Shown here: piece by piece, positions 26,512 to 35,219 of the stretch | Numbering within the stretch: the first letter of the stretch is position 1 | Layout: every line of letters starts with the position of its first letter | From: Pontibacillus chungwhensis BH030062 | GTDB lineage: Bacteria; Bacillota; Bacilli; Bacillales; BH030062 | NCBI RefSeq assembly: GCF_000770675.1 | Contig: NZ_AVBG01000002.1 | Coordinates: forward strand, 186,001 to 250,000 | Reading direction: 5' to 3' | Length of the DNA: 64,000 nt | Position numbers and translations under genes: made by a program | Notes under the pieces: generated by a model | What the model was told of the DNA's origin: nothing | The model's database searches: none | The model's input: only the letters and a program-made list of their open reading frames with translations

Positions 26512-27717
26512 ATGAGTGAGCAGTTTAATAATGAGCAGGTTGAGAGGCGTAAGGGTGATCAGCGTAGTTATTATGGTTGGTTAATTCAATTTGCTTCTAC
26601 TGCTTTTATTGTGACGGTTTTACTTGTAGGTGGGGCTTTTTCTTTGTTTAAGTTGAACGTGTTGCCACTAGAGTCGAATGTTGCAGCGCAGGATTCTGCT
26701 AAGAGTACCGAGGAGAGTATTTCTATTGAGGAGTCTAAGTCTGAGGGGGATACTTCAGATGTCGTCCAGGCGGTGAGTAAAGCCTCTGATGCTGTGGTTG
26801 GTGTAACGAAGTATGAACAGTCCCAATTGTTTGCTGAGAATAATAAAGCTGGTACTGGTTCTGGGGTTATTTATAAGAAAGAGAACGGTGAAGCGTATGT
26901 GGTAACGAATCATCACGTTATAGAGAATGCACAGTCTATTGATGTGACATTAAGTGATGGTGAGAAGGTGGAAGCTAAGCTTTTAGGAAGTGATTCTTTA
27001 ACAGATTTAGCTGTACTGAAGATCGACGCTGAACATGTAAAGCAAGTTGCTGAATTTGGTTCTTCTAGTAATCTACAGGTTGGGGAAACAGCGATTGCGA
27101 TCGGTAACCCACTGGGCCTAGAATTTGCAGGTTCTGTGACAAAAGGAATTATTAGTGGTCTTGAGCGTACGATGCCAGTTGATTTGAACAAAGACGGACG
27201 CGCTGATTATCAGACAGAGGTTCTTCAAACCGATGCAGCGATCAACCCTGGTAACAGTGGCGGGGCATTGATTAACAGTGCTGGCCAAGTTATTGGGATT
27301 AACTCTATGAAGATTGCTCAGCAGGAGGTAGAAGGTTTAGGCTTTGCGATTCCTTCTGAAACGGCGAAGCCAATTATCGAAGATTTAGAGAAGAACGGTG
27401 AAGTATCTCGCCCATTCATTGGTGTATCTACAATGGACCTTTCATCTGTATCCGCTTATCACATCGAGAATACGTTAAAGCTTCCTAGTGATATTAAGGG
27501 CGGCGTACTTGTAGCGGATGTTGAACAAGGTTCCCCTGCGGCTCAGGCTAACTTACAACAATATGATGTGATTGTCGGCGCCGATGGTGAAGAGATTTCA
27601 AATCTAGTTGATTTACGCAAATATATGTATGAAGAGAAAGATGTTGGCGATTCTATGGAACTTTCCTTCTATCGTGATGGAGCGAAACAGTCGGTCACAA
27701 TTACCTTATCTAAATAA
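26512..27717 (+). CDS. htrA: HtrA-type membrane-anchored serine protease
   Basis: A 401-residue quality-control protease facing the outside of the cell. It has a short cytoplasmic tail, one membrane anchor (about 24-48) and an acidic linker. The trypsin-like domain has a catalytic triad H135 (TNHHVI), D165 (LTDLAVLK) and S249 (NPGNSGGAL), and one PDZ domain (about 305-400) follows. AAAGGTGG precedes the ATG at 26512; the longer frame to 26455 lacks a site. It is followed by prsA after 15 bp and divergent from the CssRS-like pair, its probable regulators. Whether it is HtrA, HtrB or HtrC of Bacillus cannot be decided. Confidence 0.9.
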   Translation: MSEQFNNEQVERRKGDQRSYYGWLIQFASTAFIVTVLLVGGAFSLFKLNVLPLESNVAAQDSAKSTEESISIEESKSEGDTSDVVQAVSKASDAVVGVTKYEQSQLFAENNKAGTGSGVIYKKENGEAYVVTNHHVIENAQSIDVTLSDGEKVEAKLLGSDSLTDLAVLKIDAEHVKQVAEFGSSSNLQVGETAIAIGNPLGLEFAGSVTKGIISGLERTMPVDLNKDGRADYQTEVLQTDAAINPGNSGGALINSAGQVIGINSMKIAQQEVEGLGFAIPSETAKPIIEDLEKNGEVSRPFIGVSTMDLSSVSAYHIENTLKLPSDIKGGVLVADVEQGSPAAQANLQQYDVIVGADGEEISNLVDLRKYMYEEKDVGDSMELSFYRDGAKQSVTITLSK

Positions 27718-27732
27718 TAAAGGGGTTTTACG

Positions 27733-28596
27733 ATGATGAAAAAGAAAGTACTCACATTTTGTGTAGCTGCGCTGGGAGCTTTCACGCTCTCGGCCTGCAG
27801 CAATGCTTCAGCCGACGGTGATGTAGTTGCTGAAACAGCAAACGGAGACATTACTAAAGACGAATTTTACAATAAACTTGTCGACCAATACGGCGACGCA
27901 GTATTAAAGGAAATGCTTTATGATACTGTTCTTTCAGAAGAGTACCCTGTTTCTGAGGAGGAAGTTCAAGCTGAGATTGATAAAGTGAAAGAGTCTTACG
28001 GTGATCAGTTTGAATCTGCTCTACAGCAAAATGGATTTAAAGATGAAGCTCAATTTAAAGACTTTCTAAAAACGCAACTGCAAAAAGAGAAAGCCACTAC
28101 TCAAGGGGTAGAAGTTACCGATGAGGAAGTGAAAGAATACTACGAGAATATGAAACAAGAAGTACAAGCTCAGCATATTTTGGTGGAAGATGAAGAAACG
28201 GCCAATGAAGTAATCGAGAAGCTAAATAATGGCGGAGATTTCGCTAACCTCGCAAAAGAATATTCCACCGATTCTTCTTCAGCTGAAAATGGTGGCAAAC
28301 TTGATTATTTCTCAACAGGTGACATGGTCTATCCATTTGAACAAGCTGCCTATAATCTTGAAGTCGGAAACATTAGTAAGCCTGTTCAATCCGATTATGG
28401 CTACCACATTATTAAAGTAACGGATAAGCGTGAGAAAGAAGACAACTCTTCTCTTGGTACGTTTGATGAGATGAAAGATCAATTAAAAACGGAGCTTCTA
28501 AACAGACAAGCAAATCCAGAAGAGCTATCAGACATTATGAATAACGCTGAAATTAACATTAACAACAAAGACCTTAAAGAGAAGATCTCATTCTAA
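27733..28596 (+). CDS. prsA: PrsA-like foldase lipoprotein (peptidyl-prolyl isomerase)
   Basis: A 287-residue exported lipoprotein. It has a lysine-rich signal peptide with lipobox LSAC (C22), helical N-terminal chaperone arms, a parvulin domain (about 143-235) with QAQHILVEDEE, GGDFANLAKEYS and DYGYHIIKVTD, and a short C-terminal arm. PrsA helps secreted enzymes and penicillin-binding proteins fold on the outer membrane face. AAAGGGG lies 7 bases before the ATG. Its coupling with htrA, 15 bp away, is a sensible folding/degradation pair. Length agrees with Bacillus PrsA (292). Confidence 0.9.
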   Translation: MMKKKVLTFCVAALGAFTLSACSNASADGDVVAETANGDITKDEFYNKLVDQYGDAVLKEMLYDTVLSEEYPVSEEEVQAEIDKVKESYGDQFESALQQNGFKDEAQFKDFLKTQLQKEKATTQGVEVTDEEVKEYYENMKQEVQAQHILVEDEETANEVIEKLNNGGDFANLAKEYSTDSSSAENGGKLDYFSTGDMVYPFEQAAYNLEVGNISKPVQSDYGYHIIKVTDKREKEDNSSLGTFDEMKDQLKTELLNRQANPEELSDIMNNAEININNKDLKEKISF

Positions 28597-28603
28597 AACC
28601 AAT

Positions 28604-28631
28604 AAAAGGGGAAGCTTGCCCTCCCCCTTTT
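28604..28631 (+). terminator. Terminator after prsA
   Basis: AAAAGGGG and CCCCTTTT form the stem with an interior of 12 bases; immediately after the stop codon. A second GAGGCTGCTTA/TAAGCAGCCTC hairpin with TTATTAT lies at 28694-28727. Confidence 0.7.
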
Positions 28632-28747
28632 CACATAGATTCAATAGAGCGACTGGTTTATCATAAATAGATTCTAGAACGCCCCCCCCCTTTGAGGCTG
28701 CTTATTCAATACTAAGCAGCCTCTTATTATGCTTTAAAGCAAAAAAG

Positions 28748-28789
28748 CGTGCCAGACACCCTTTATCCTACTAAAGAGTTTCTGGCACG
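28748..28789 (-). repeat. GTGCCAGACACCC hairpin repeat, copy 1 (acts as terminator)
   Basis: CGTGCCAGACACCCTTTA pairs with TAAAGAGTTTCTGGCACG (two mismatches). On the minus strand a T-run follows, so this repeat supplies the terminator of the alanine symporter gene. Related copies are at 32075 and 41284. Confidence 0.75.
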
Positions 28790-28794
28790 TGTGA

Positions 28795-30195
28795 TTATTC
28801 CCAAAGGCTGATGCCTTCTTTGTTTTTAATTTGGTCTTTGGAGAACTTCGTTTTATGTTCTTTTTTCCGATCGCTACGGTAATCAAGGAGAACTTCCTTG
28901 GCAACCCCAGAGAGTCGGACAATTGCATATAAGTTGATAAGCGCCATAATTCCCATTGTGATGTCTGCTAGAAGCCATACAAGGTCAAGCTTGGCCATGG
29001 CCCCAAAGAAGACCATCGCTAGAGCTGCAAGGCGATACCAGAAGATTCGTTTTGGACTGTTCTTAATAAATTGCATGTTTGTCTCGCCGTAATAATAGTT
29101 TCCAATAATCGAGCTAAAGGCAAAGAACAAGATGGCAATAGCAACGAATGTATTCGCCCAGGAACCAATATGAGTTTCAAATGCCTGTTGAGTAATTTGA
29201 ATACCTACTGCATTTTCTTGATTCATGTAAGAAGCTGGATCTCCTGAAGATATAATAATAAAGGCTGTAGCTGAACAAATTAGAATCGTATCAACAAATA
29301 CGCCAAGCGTTTGAATAAGTCCCTGTTTGGCTGGGTGAGATACCTCTGCAGCAGCTGCTGCGTTTGGTGCACTACCCATACCGGCTTCGTTCGAGAATAA
29401 ACCACGCTTAATACCATTTAGAATGGCAGCACCAAAGGCACCCCCTGCGACTTCTTCAATACCAAATGCGTTCTTGAAAATAAGGACGAACATATCTGGT
29501 ATAGCACCAATATTTGTGATTAACACATACCCTGCTAAAATCAAATATAAAATAGCCATAACTGGAATAAAGATCTGTGTAACTTTTGCAATTCGTTGAA
29601 TACCGCCGAAAATAACAGCAGCTGCCCCTATTACCAGAACAGCACCTATTAGCACTTTATTTACTGAGAATGACTCTTCAAATGCTAAACGAATCGTATT
29701 TGACTGCACGGCACTAAATACAAGACCATACGTAAATGTAATAATAATGGCAAAAGCAACACCAAGTTTTCGGTTATTTAGCCCTTTCTCCATATAATAA
29801 GCCGGGCCACCGCGATAACCTTCTTCATCTTTTACTTTGTAAACTTGAGCAAGAGTACTTTCTACAAAGCTAGTAGCAGATCCTAATAAAGCGATGATCC
29901 ACATCCAAAAAACAGCACCAGGTCCACCAACAGATACCGCTAAGGCTACACCACCTAAGTTCCCGGTACCAACACGAGAAGCTGTACTGATCGTGAAAGA
30001 TTGAAAGGCAGATGTTCCACGACCATCATTTTTTATTGACTCTTTCTCAAACAAAACACGAAACATCTCACCGAACAAGCGAAACTGAATAAAGCGCGTG
30101 ATGACTGTGAAATAGAGTCCAACCCCAAGTAAGACAGCAATTAAAATATAGCCCCACAAGGCCGTGCTGATGTTACCTAAAAAATCCATTAACAT
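28795..30195 (-). CDS. Sodium:alanine symporter family (AGCS) protein
   Basis: A 466-residue polytopic carrier importing alanine (or glycine) with sodium. Family motifs are GTGNLGGVALAVSVGGPGAV (near 77-96), FVESTLAQVYKVKD (near 109-122) and GLFSNEAGMGSAPNAAAAAE (near 268-287). TTTGGAGTG lies 7 bases before the ATG at 30195. It is monocistronic; a perfect cre site lies 188 bp upstream and a TATAAT on the minus strand at 30255-30260. Bacillus AlsT is the nearest named relative, though some AlsT proteins carry glutamine, so the substrate is inferred. Confidence 0.9.
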   Translation of the reverse strand: MLMDFLGNISTALWGYILIAVLLGVGLYFTVITRFIQFRLFGEMFRVLFEKESIKNDGRGTSAFQSFTISTASRVGTGNLGGVALAVSVGGPGAVFWMWIIALLGSATSFVESTLAQVYKVKDEEGYRGGPAYYMEKGLNNRKLGVAFAIIITFTYGLVFSAVQSNTIRLAFEESFSVNKVLIGAVLVIGAAAVIFGGIQRIAKVTQIFIPVMAILYLILAGYVLITNIGAIPDMFVLIFKNAFGIEEVAGGAFGAAILNGIKRGLFSNEAGMGSAPNAAAAAEVSHPAKQGLIQTLGVFVDTILICSATAFIIISSGDPASYMNQENAVGIQITQQAFETHIGSWANTFVAIAILFFAFSSIIGNYYYGETNMQFIKNSPKRIFWYRLAALAMVFFGAMAKLDLVWLLADITMGIMALINLYAIVRLSGVAKEVLLDYRSDRKKEHKTKFSKDQIKNKEGISLWE

Positions 30196-30382
30196 AGGTT
30201 TTCACTCCAAATTAAGTATTTCTGTAAAGTTCTTTCGGTTTATTCTATCTTTTCATTATACTGAGCAAGCTCTTCAGAAGAAATAGTTTAAAAAGAATTG
30301 AGCACTTCTTCTTTATTCCATATAATCACCACCCTATTTACAGCTGTATTTCCTTTTGTTTACAATTTGAAACACCAAAAAT

Positions 30383-30396
30383 TGTTAGCGCTTTCA
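30383..30396. promoter_or_regulatory. Candidate cre site upstream of the alanine symporter
   Basis: TGTTAGCGCTTTCA matches TGWNANCGNTNWCA at all 14 positions. Upstream placement (about 190 bp) could mean repression from a distal promoter or activation. The stretch 30397-30508 shows nothing else I can support. Confidence 0.55.
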
Positions 30397-30508
30397 TTTT
30401 AGACTCTAAACTGAAAGGGACCGTTATGTTTGATGAGTGGTCCCGCGATTACTCCAAGTAATTTTGTTTCTTCTCACATGGCTTGTTTCCGGTCACCCTA
30501 ATAAGGGA

Positions 30509-30624
30509 AAGGTGGGCGTGGACACCACGCCCGCACTCTTCAATCTAGGTGAGATCCCGGTTTTACCGGGTAAAGAGGCTCACCAGCTCCCTACAGGAAA
30601 GCGAGCGGTTTCCACGTCCACCTT
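30509..30624 (-). repeat. Snapback repeat element, copy 3 (degenerate, inverted)
   Basis: Ends AAGGTGGGCGTGGA and TCCACGTCCACCTT pair with one mismatch. The interior is decayed compared with copies 2 and 5 but keeps GAAAGCGAGCGGTTTCCA. Flanking sequence to about 30655 (AGCAAACGGAAACATTTTCT) matches, in inverse orientation, the left flank of the copy at 47776. Confidence 0.75.
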
Positions 30625-30694
30625 ACACTTAATTAAAGCAAACGGAAACATTTTCTCAACTCCGACAAATCCTGCCCTATCCTTGATGAATCCA

Positions 30695-30721
30695 TAAAAA
30701 AAGACTTGGAACCCAAGTCTT
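30695..30721 (-). terminator. Terminator of the renalase-like gene
   Basis: AAGACTTGG and CCAAGTCTT form a 9-bp stem overlapping the stop codon, followed on the minus strand by a T-run. Confidence 0.8.
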
Positions 30722-31706
30722 ATAGCTGTTTTACCAAGCTACTTACATGTCGTCCGGCGGCTATTCCGGAGCGAAATGCACTTTCAAATCGAGTACGGCT
30801 TGCTTCGTCCTCTTCATGTAAGAACGTATCCCCCGCTATATATAAAGGAAGTGCTTCATGTAAGTTCAAAAATGGTTTATGAATAATGTTTGTTGATTGA
30901 GCATACCGCCACCTCTTCACCTGGGCTGAACGGATGCTGCTTATAGAAACATGATCCTTTATTTTTTCTTTCATCTGATGAATGATTTCACTTTCATCTT
31001 GTTCAAAATGTTCCTTACTCCACTCTCCATCCATGTACATGCTTATAATCCGCTTTTTTGATATCCCCTTCTTAAAGTGGTCGACGATTCTTTCTACTCC
31101 AAGTGGGAGGTTTTCATCCTTGTGTCCTGATGGGGGTAGAGAGGTATTTGATGTGATTTCGAATAATCCCACGAAAGAAGGATCGACGTTTATTTGTTTG
31201 ACTTGATTGAAGGCATTAGAATTCACAGACACCGTACTTTCTTCAAGTAAAGCAATCGTTTGAGGCAGAGGGGAGGTGATAATAAGAGCTCCAGTTGTAC
31301 ACGTTTCACCAGCCTCTGAAGTAAGCTTGAACCCACCGATGGATTCTTTTATTGAGGTTATACGTGTTTCGAGCACGGGATCGAGACCTTCTGCGAGTCT
31401 TTTGGCTAATGTGTTCATCCCGTCTATGCTTGTATATCTAGGATAAGTATCACCAAACCAATGTTTGACCCACCCTTTTTCTAACCAGTCATCAACATAC
31501 TGTTGAAGTTCGTTCGAGCGTACAGTAAAGAATTGAGCCCCATGATCAGCTTTGCCGCCTTCTATCCTTCGTGTAGCCAGGCGACCTCCAACACTTCTTC
31601 CTTTATCAGTAAGCTGAACATCCTCTACACCTCTCTCCATCAATGTTCTAGCGGCCATAATACCTGATAGTCCTGCACCTATGATTGTTACTTGAGCATC
31701 TCTCAT
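30720..31706 (-). CDS. FAD/NAD(P)-dependent oxidoreductase (renalase-like amine oxidase family)
   Basis: A 328-residue flavoprotein. The N-terminal dinucleotide-binding motif IIGAGLSGIMAAR (8-20) is followed by GRSVGGRLATRR (near 36-47) and DHGAQFFTVRS (near 54-64), the renalase signature. A C-terminal block IAGDTFLHEEDEASRTRFES closes the FAD site. Bacterial renalases oxidise isomeric dihydro-NAD(P) forms; the true substrate here is unknown. It is monocistronic and cytoplasmic. Confidence 0.82.
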   Translation of the reverse strand: MRDAQVTIIGAGLSGIMAARTLMERGVEDVQLTDKGRSVGGRLATRRIEGGKADHGAQFFTVRSNELQQYVDDWLEKGWVKHWFGDTYPRYTSIDGMNTLAKRLAEGLDPVLETRITSIKESIGGFKLTSEAGETCTTGALIITSPLPQTIALLEESTVSVNSNAFNQVKQINVDPSFVGLFEITSNTSLPPSGHKDENLPLGVERIVDHFKKGISKKRIISMYMDGEWSKEHFEQDESEIIHQMKEKIKDHVSISSIRSAQVKRWRYAQSTNIIHKPFLNLHEALPLYIAGDTFLHEEDEASRTRFESAFRSGIAAGRHVSSLVKQL

Positions 31707-31842
31707 GTGAACCCTCCAATATCTCTTCTACTGCCCTTATACCCCATTTTATGAGTTATTATGAACCACTTCACACATATCGGCCCATCGGATAAATCTT
31801 CTGGTATCTGTTTATGTTAATCCTTAAAGGAGGTGAAGCAAA

Positions 31843-32043
31843 TTGGCTAAAAGACGTAGTCAGCCTACCAATGTAAATGATGTGAAATCCAAAAACGCAA
31901 ATTCGGGGATGAGTTACAAAGAAGTTGAAGAATACCTCGCCCAAACGACAGGTGGCCAAAATACGAAGCAATACAGCAACACAAACCCTGCCACAGTCCG
32001 AAGAAAATTAGAGTCAAAAAACTCAGAAAGCAACCCTTATTAA
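31843..32043 (+). CDS. Probable gamma-type small acid-soluble spore protein
   Basis: A 66-residue hydrophilic protein rich in N, Q, S, K and T, with no hydrophobic core. The N-terminus (MAKRRSQPTNVNDVKSKNAN) and absence of membrane or enzyme features fit small acid-soluble spore proteins of the gamma/SspE type, which are amino-acid stores made in the forespore. The start is TTG, backed by an excellent AAAGGAGGTG 6 bases upstream. The classic repeated FASET-like block is not obvious, so the family assignment is tentative. It is a single gene. Confidence 0.6.
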   Translation: MAKRRSQPTNVNDVKSKNANSGMSYKEVEEYLAQTTGGQNTKQYSNTNPATVRRKLESKNSESNPY

Positions 32044-32074
32044 ATTAACCTTTCACCGCTTTAAAGCAACTAGA

Positions 32075-32116
32075 CGTGCCAGACACCCTTTACTTGTCTA
32101 AAGCGTGTCTGGCACC
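32075..32116 (+). repeat. GTGCCAGACACCC hairpin repeat, copy 2
   Basis: GTGCCAGACAC (32076-32086) and GTGTCTGGCAC (32105-32115) are perfect inverted repeats around an 18-base loop, placed after the spore-protein gene. Confidence 0.85.
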
Positions 32117-32134
32117 CTTCATTTGTTTAAAGCA

Positions 32135-32161
32135 AAAAAGCGCCCTTGAGGGGCGCTTTTT
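32135..32161. terminator. Terminator of the MATE gene
   Basis: AAAAAGCGCCC pairs with GGGCGCTTTTT around a 5-base loop; T-runs on both strands. Confidence 0.9.
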
Positions 32162-33560
32162 AGGTGGTTGTGGATGGTTGTGCTGTTTCATATAGCTCTG
32201 TGTCTTCTCCGTCTTTTGGCTTGAAGAAGAGTTCACGATCTTTATAAAGGAAGAATATAGAGAGAACAAACGCCAGCAAATCTGAAAGAGGAAATGCGAG
32301 CCAAACGCCTATTACACCCAGGTTAAATAGATTAGGCAATAGAAGCACAAGCGGAATGAGGAACATAACTTGACGGGCAACAGATAGGATAAAGGCAGGC
32401 TTTGCCATACCAAGAGCCTGATAAAGCCCTCCACTGACCACTTGAGCTCCAATTAAAATGGCTAGAGCGAAAATAATTCGTATCGATAATGCTCCTGATT
32501 CAATTACAGCCGGATCCCCTGTAAAGATCTTCATTAACATTTCAGGGAACGCCATCATGACTACAAAGACAATGAGGGAGATCCCTGTAGAAACCTTTAA
32601 ACCGATCCATATAATTTCCCTGAGACGCCCGAATTGTTTAGCTCCATAGTTATAGCCAATAATCGGTTGCATGCCTTGAAGAACTCCGATCATAGGCATA
32701 ATGGCAAGCATCGTAACCTTTTGGACAATTCCAAAGACCCCTACCTCAAATGAGCCACCGTAACGAATCAGCATAACATTAATGGCAATCATCATCGCAC
32801 TTCCGCCCACTTGGCGAATAAAGGCCGGAAAACCGATTACTAGGACTTCTTTCATTAAATCAAATCGTGCTTTAAAGTATTCTATTCCAACATCAAGCGA
32901 GCTCTTCCCTGAGGTGAAATAGCGGAGCACGACAAGCGTTACCGAAGCTTGAGAAATAACCGTTGCAATAGAAGCCCCCCGAACCCCCATGTCTAATCCA
33001 AAAATAAATATCGGATCGAGAATTGTATTTAAAACAGCTGGAATAATCATCGTAATCATCGCAAACCTTGAATTTCCTTCTGAGCGAATAATATTGTTAG
33101 ACGCAAAAGCAAATCCAAAAAAGATCGACCCAAGCATTATGGGGAATAGGTACTCTTTGGCATACGGCATGATATCTGGTGTTGCTCCGAATAAAGCAAG
33201 CAATGGTTCCATGAACGTAAACGCGCCAACAAACGAAATAATACTTACAACAGAGATCATGATTACGAGGTTGCCAAGCACTTCGTTCGCATCTTCTTTC
33301 CTGTCTTCACCGAGGCGTCTAGATATAACAGAAGCGCCGCCAATTCCAACAGCAGCTGCAATGGCCATGATGATCATCATGATCGGAAAACTAATACTTA
33401 CCCCTGCAATACCGTTAATCCCTACTCCACGCGCTATAAACAACGTATCAACAACGTTATATAGCGCCATAACAAACATACCGATCATGGCGGGTACTGA
33501 CAAATTAAGAAGCAGCTTCGGAATTGGCTCCGTGCCAAGACGTTGACTTTGCTGTTTCAT
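32160..33560 (-). CDS. MATE family efflux transporter (MepA-like)
   Basis: A 466-residue multidrug/toxin extrusion protein with 12 membrane segments in two homologous halves. The opening LGTEPIPKLLLNLSVPAMIG and the ALYNVVDTLFIARG block near 32-45 are typical of MepA-like members, and the second half repeats the pattern near 245-275. It would expel cationic drugs with sodium or protons. It lies 19 bp downstream of a MarR gene on the same strand, as mepA lies with mepR in Staphylococcus. RBS AGGAGG precedes the ATG at 33560. Confidence 0.9.
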   Translation of the reverse strand: MKQQSQRLGTEPIPKLLLNLSVPAMIGMFVMALYNVVDTLFIARGVGINGIAGVSISFPIMMIIMAIAAAVGIGGASVISRRLGEDRKEDANEVLGNLVIMISVVSIISFVGAFTFMEPLLALFGATPDIMPYAKEYLFPIMLGSIFFGFAFASNNIIRSEGNSRFAMITMIIPAVLNTILDPIFIFGLDMGVRGASIATVISQASVTLVVLRYFTSGKSSLDVGIEYFKARFDLMKEVLVIGFPAFIRQVGGSAMMIAINVMLIRYGGSFEVGVFGIVQKVTMLAIMPMIGVLQGMQPIIGYNYGAKQFGRLREIIWIGLKVSTGISLIVFVVMMAFPEMLMKIFTGDPAVIESGALSIRIIFALAILIGAQVVSGGLYQALGMAKPAFILSVARQVMFLIPLVLLLPNLFNLGVIGVWLAFPLSDLLAFVLSIFFLYKDRELFFKPKDGEDTELYETAQPSTTT

Positions 33561-33579
33561 CCCCCATTCCTCCTTTAAG

Positions 33580-34020
33580 CTACTCTGAACTAAATGACTC
33601 TACATTTTGTTTCATCTTCTTAAGCCAGGAAATGATGACTTGTTGTTCTTCCATTGTAAAACCTTCTCCGAGCTGCTTTTCAATCCCATCAATTAAACTC
33701 CATAATTGACCTTCTATTTCACTGCCTTTGTCTGTTAAAGAAATAAGCTTTGTGCGACGGTCTTCCGGACTTTGACGCTTATGAATTAACTCTTTCTTTA
33801 ACAACGAGTCCACTAAACCATTCATTGAAGACCCTTTGATATATAGCCGTTTCTGCATGTCTCCTTGTGCTTGTTCCCCGTGTTCAGATAAGAAGTACAA
33901 GACCTTTGATTGAGCCATAGTAAGGTCATGCTCCCTGAGCTTTTGATTATATTGGTTTTGTATAAAATGTGAGACAACATTAATGTGATAACCAAGTAAA
34001 TTCTCAATATCTCGTTTCAT
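33580..34020 (-). CDS. MarR family transcriptional regulator
   Basis: A 146-residue winged-helix repressor. The recognition region is LTMAQSKVLYFLSEHGEQAQ then MQKRLYIKGSSMNGLVDSLL, and the wing is RQSPEDRRTKLISLTDKG, the canonical MarR DxRxK pattern. It is the first gene of a two-gene unit with a MATE pump. A 17-bp palindrome occupies the spacer of its own promoter, so autorepression and drug-induced release are likely. Confidence 0.9.
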   Translation of the reverse strand: MKRDIENLLGYHINVVSHFIQNQYNQKLREHDLTMAQSKVLYFLSEHGEQAQGDMQKRLYIKGSSMNGLVDSLLKKELIHKRQSPEDRRTKLISLTDKGSEIEGQLWSLIDGIEKQLGEGFTMEEQQVIISWLKKMKQNVESFSSE

Positions 34021-34045
34021 TACTTAGCCTCCTAAGTATTTTCTA

Positions 34046-34074
34046 ATTATATTTCGAGACTCGAAATTTGTAAA
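34046..34074 (-). promoter_or_regulatory. Promoter of the marR-MATE unit with embedded operator
   Basis: On the minus strand TTTACA (34074-34069) and TATAAT (34051-34046) are exactly 17 bases apart. The palindrome ATTTCGAGACTCGAAAT (34051-34067) fills that spacer, ideal for a MarR dimer blocking polymerase. Confidence 0.85.
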
Positions 34075-34177
34075 GGCTTTTGCAAGATAAAAATCCCACA
34101 TTTATACAATTGGCACTCTCACCTTTATTGAGAACCAGATTAATCAAATATTTGTTATCTCCACGGCCCTTTTCATA

Positions 34178-34207
34178 TAAAAAAAGAGCTACCCAAAGGC
34201 AGCTCTT
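34178..34207 (-). terminator. Terminator of proC
   Basis: AAGAGCT and AGCTCTT with a T-run on the minus strand; overlaps the last codons. Confidence 0.75.
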
Positions 34208-35012
34208 ATTCACTCATTTTATTCACTTTATCCGTACAAGCTTCCATTCCGGCCAGGAGAACGCCCCTTAACCCTTCATCTTCTAAACGAGCAACCGCTT
34301 CTATTGTAGAACCACCAGGTGAACAGACTTCATCTTTCAATTCTCCAGGGTGTTTTCCTGTTTCTTGTACCATTTTAGCAGCACCAAGAACGGCTTGTGA
34401 TGCCATTCGATATGACTGCTCACGGGTTAATCCTTGACGAACCCCGCCGTCTGCCATGGCTTCAATAATCATATATACATAAGCTGGTGAGGAGCCACTA
34501 ATAGAAGGAACAGCTTTCATCTGACCCTCGTTTAAAATCTCCACCTCTCCAAAGCTTTCTAAAAGTTGAACAACAATAGAGAGTTCTTCTTGCGTTACTT
34601 GTTTGTTAGGGGAGATGGCTGTCATTCCTGCTTGAACAAGAGATGGCGTATTTGGCATCGCCTGAATGACCTTTACTTCTCGGCCAAACGCTTCTTCAAT
34701 ATCACTTGAAGAGATTCCAGGAGCAATGGTAATGACAATCGCTTCCTCTTTCACAGAATGGCGCACTTCATGAATAACAGCCTCGTATGAGTACGGCTTC
34801 ACAGCAAGTATAAGAATATCTGCCACTTCTGCAATTGCTCGGTTATCGTTGTTCGTTTGAATTCCGAACATCTCAAAGACATGATCAAGGGTAGCGGGAG
34901 TGAGCGCGCTTGCAATAATCTGATCTTTAGGGATCACTTCTGACCCAACCATACCGCCAATCATCGCCTGAGCCATCTTACCGGAACCAATAAATCCAAC
35001 TGTTTGCTGCAT
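34206..35012 (-). CDS. proC: Pyrroline-5-carboxylate reductase
   Basis: A 268-residue NAD(P)H-dependent enzyme making proline from pyrroline-5-carboxylate. The N-terminal Rossmann motif GFIGSGKMAQAMIGG (6-20), AVKPY (near 71-75), VIQAMPNTPSLVQAGMTAIS (near 116-135) and the C-terminal signature SGSSPAYVYMIIEAMADGGV with CSPGGSTIEAV are complete. Proline is both a building block and a compatible solute in halophilic bacilli. It is monocistronic here, without proA or proB alongside. About 200 bases of non-coding DNA without a clear signal separate it from nadR. Confidence 0.95.
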   Translation of the reverse strand: MQQTVGFIGSGKMAQAMIGGMVGSEVIPKDQIIASALTPATLDHVFEMFGIQTNNDNRAIAEVADILILAVKPYSYEAVIHEVRHSVKEEAIVITIAPGISSSDIEEAFGREVKVIQAMPNTPSLVQAGMTAISPNKQVTQEELSIVVQLLESFGEVEILNEGQMKAVPSISGSSPAYVYMIIEAMADGGVRQGLTREQSYRMASQAVLGAAKMVQETGKHPGELKDEVCSPGGSTIEAVARLEDEGLRGVLLAGMEACTDKVNKMSE

Positions 35013-35219
35013 TACTGTTCACGTCCTTTTATTTCGTTCATAACTACATATTCAGTATTTAAGCGTAACAAGCTCTTCACAAAAAAGCAACGCGGCTGTT
35101 TTGTACGCTTGTGGTTAAATAAGGCGATCAACGACCAGTAATTGCCTATTAAAGTTCTCATAAAACAGCAAATCAACTCACTTTAATTACCATCCAATCT
35201 ACGAAAGCCCAGCTCTTCC

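Noticed and set aside
30437-30697. 86-residue plus-strand open frame
   Set aside because: It lies over a degenerate snapback element, with no ribosome binding site.
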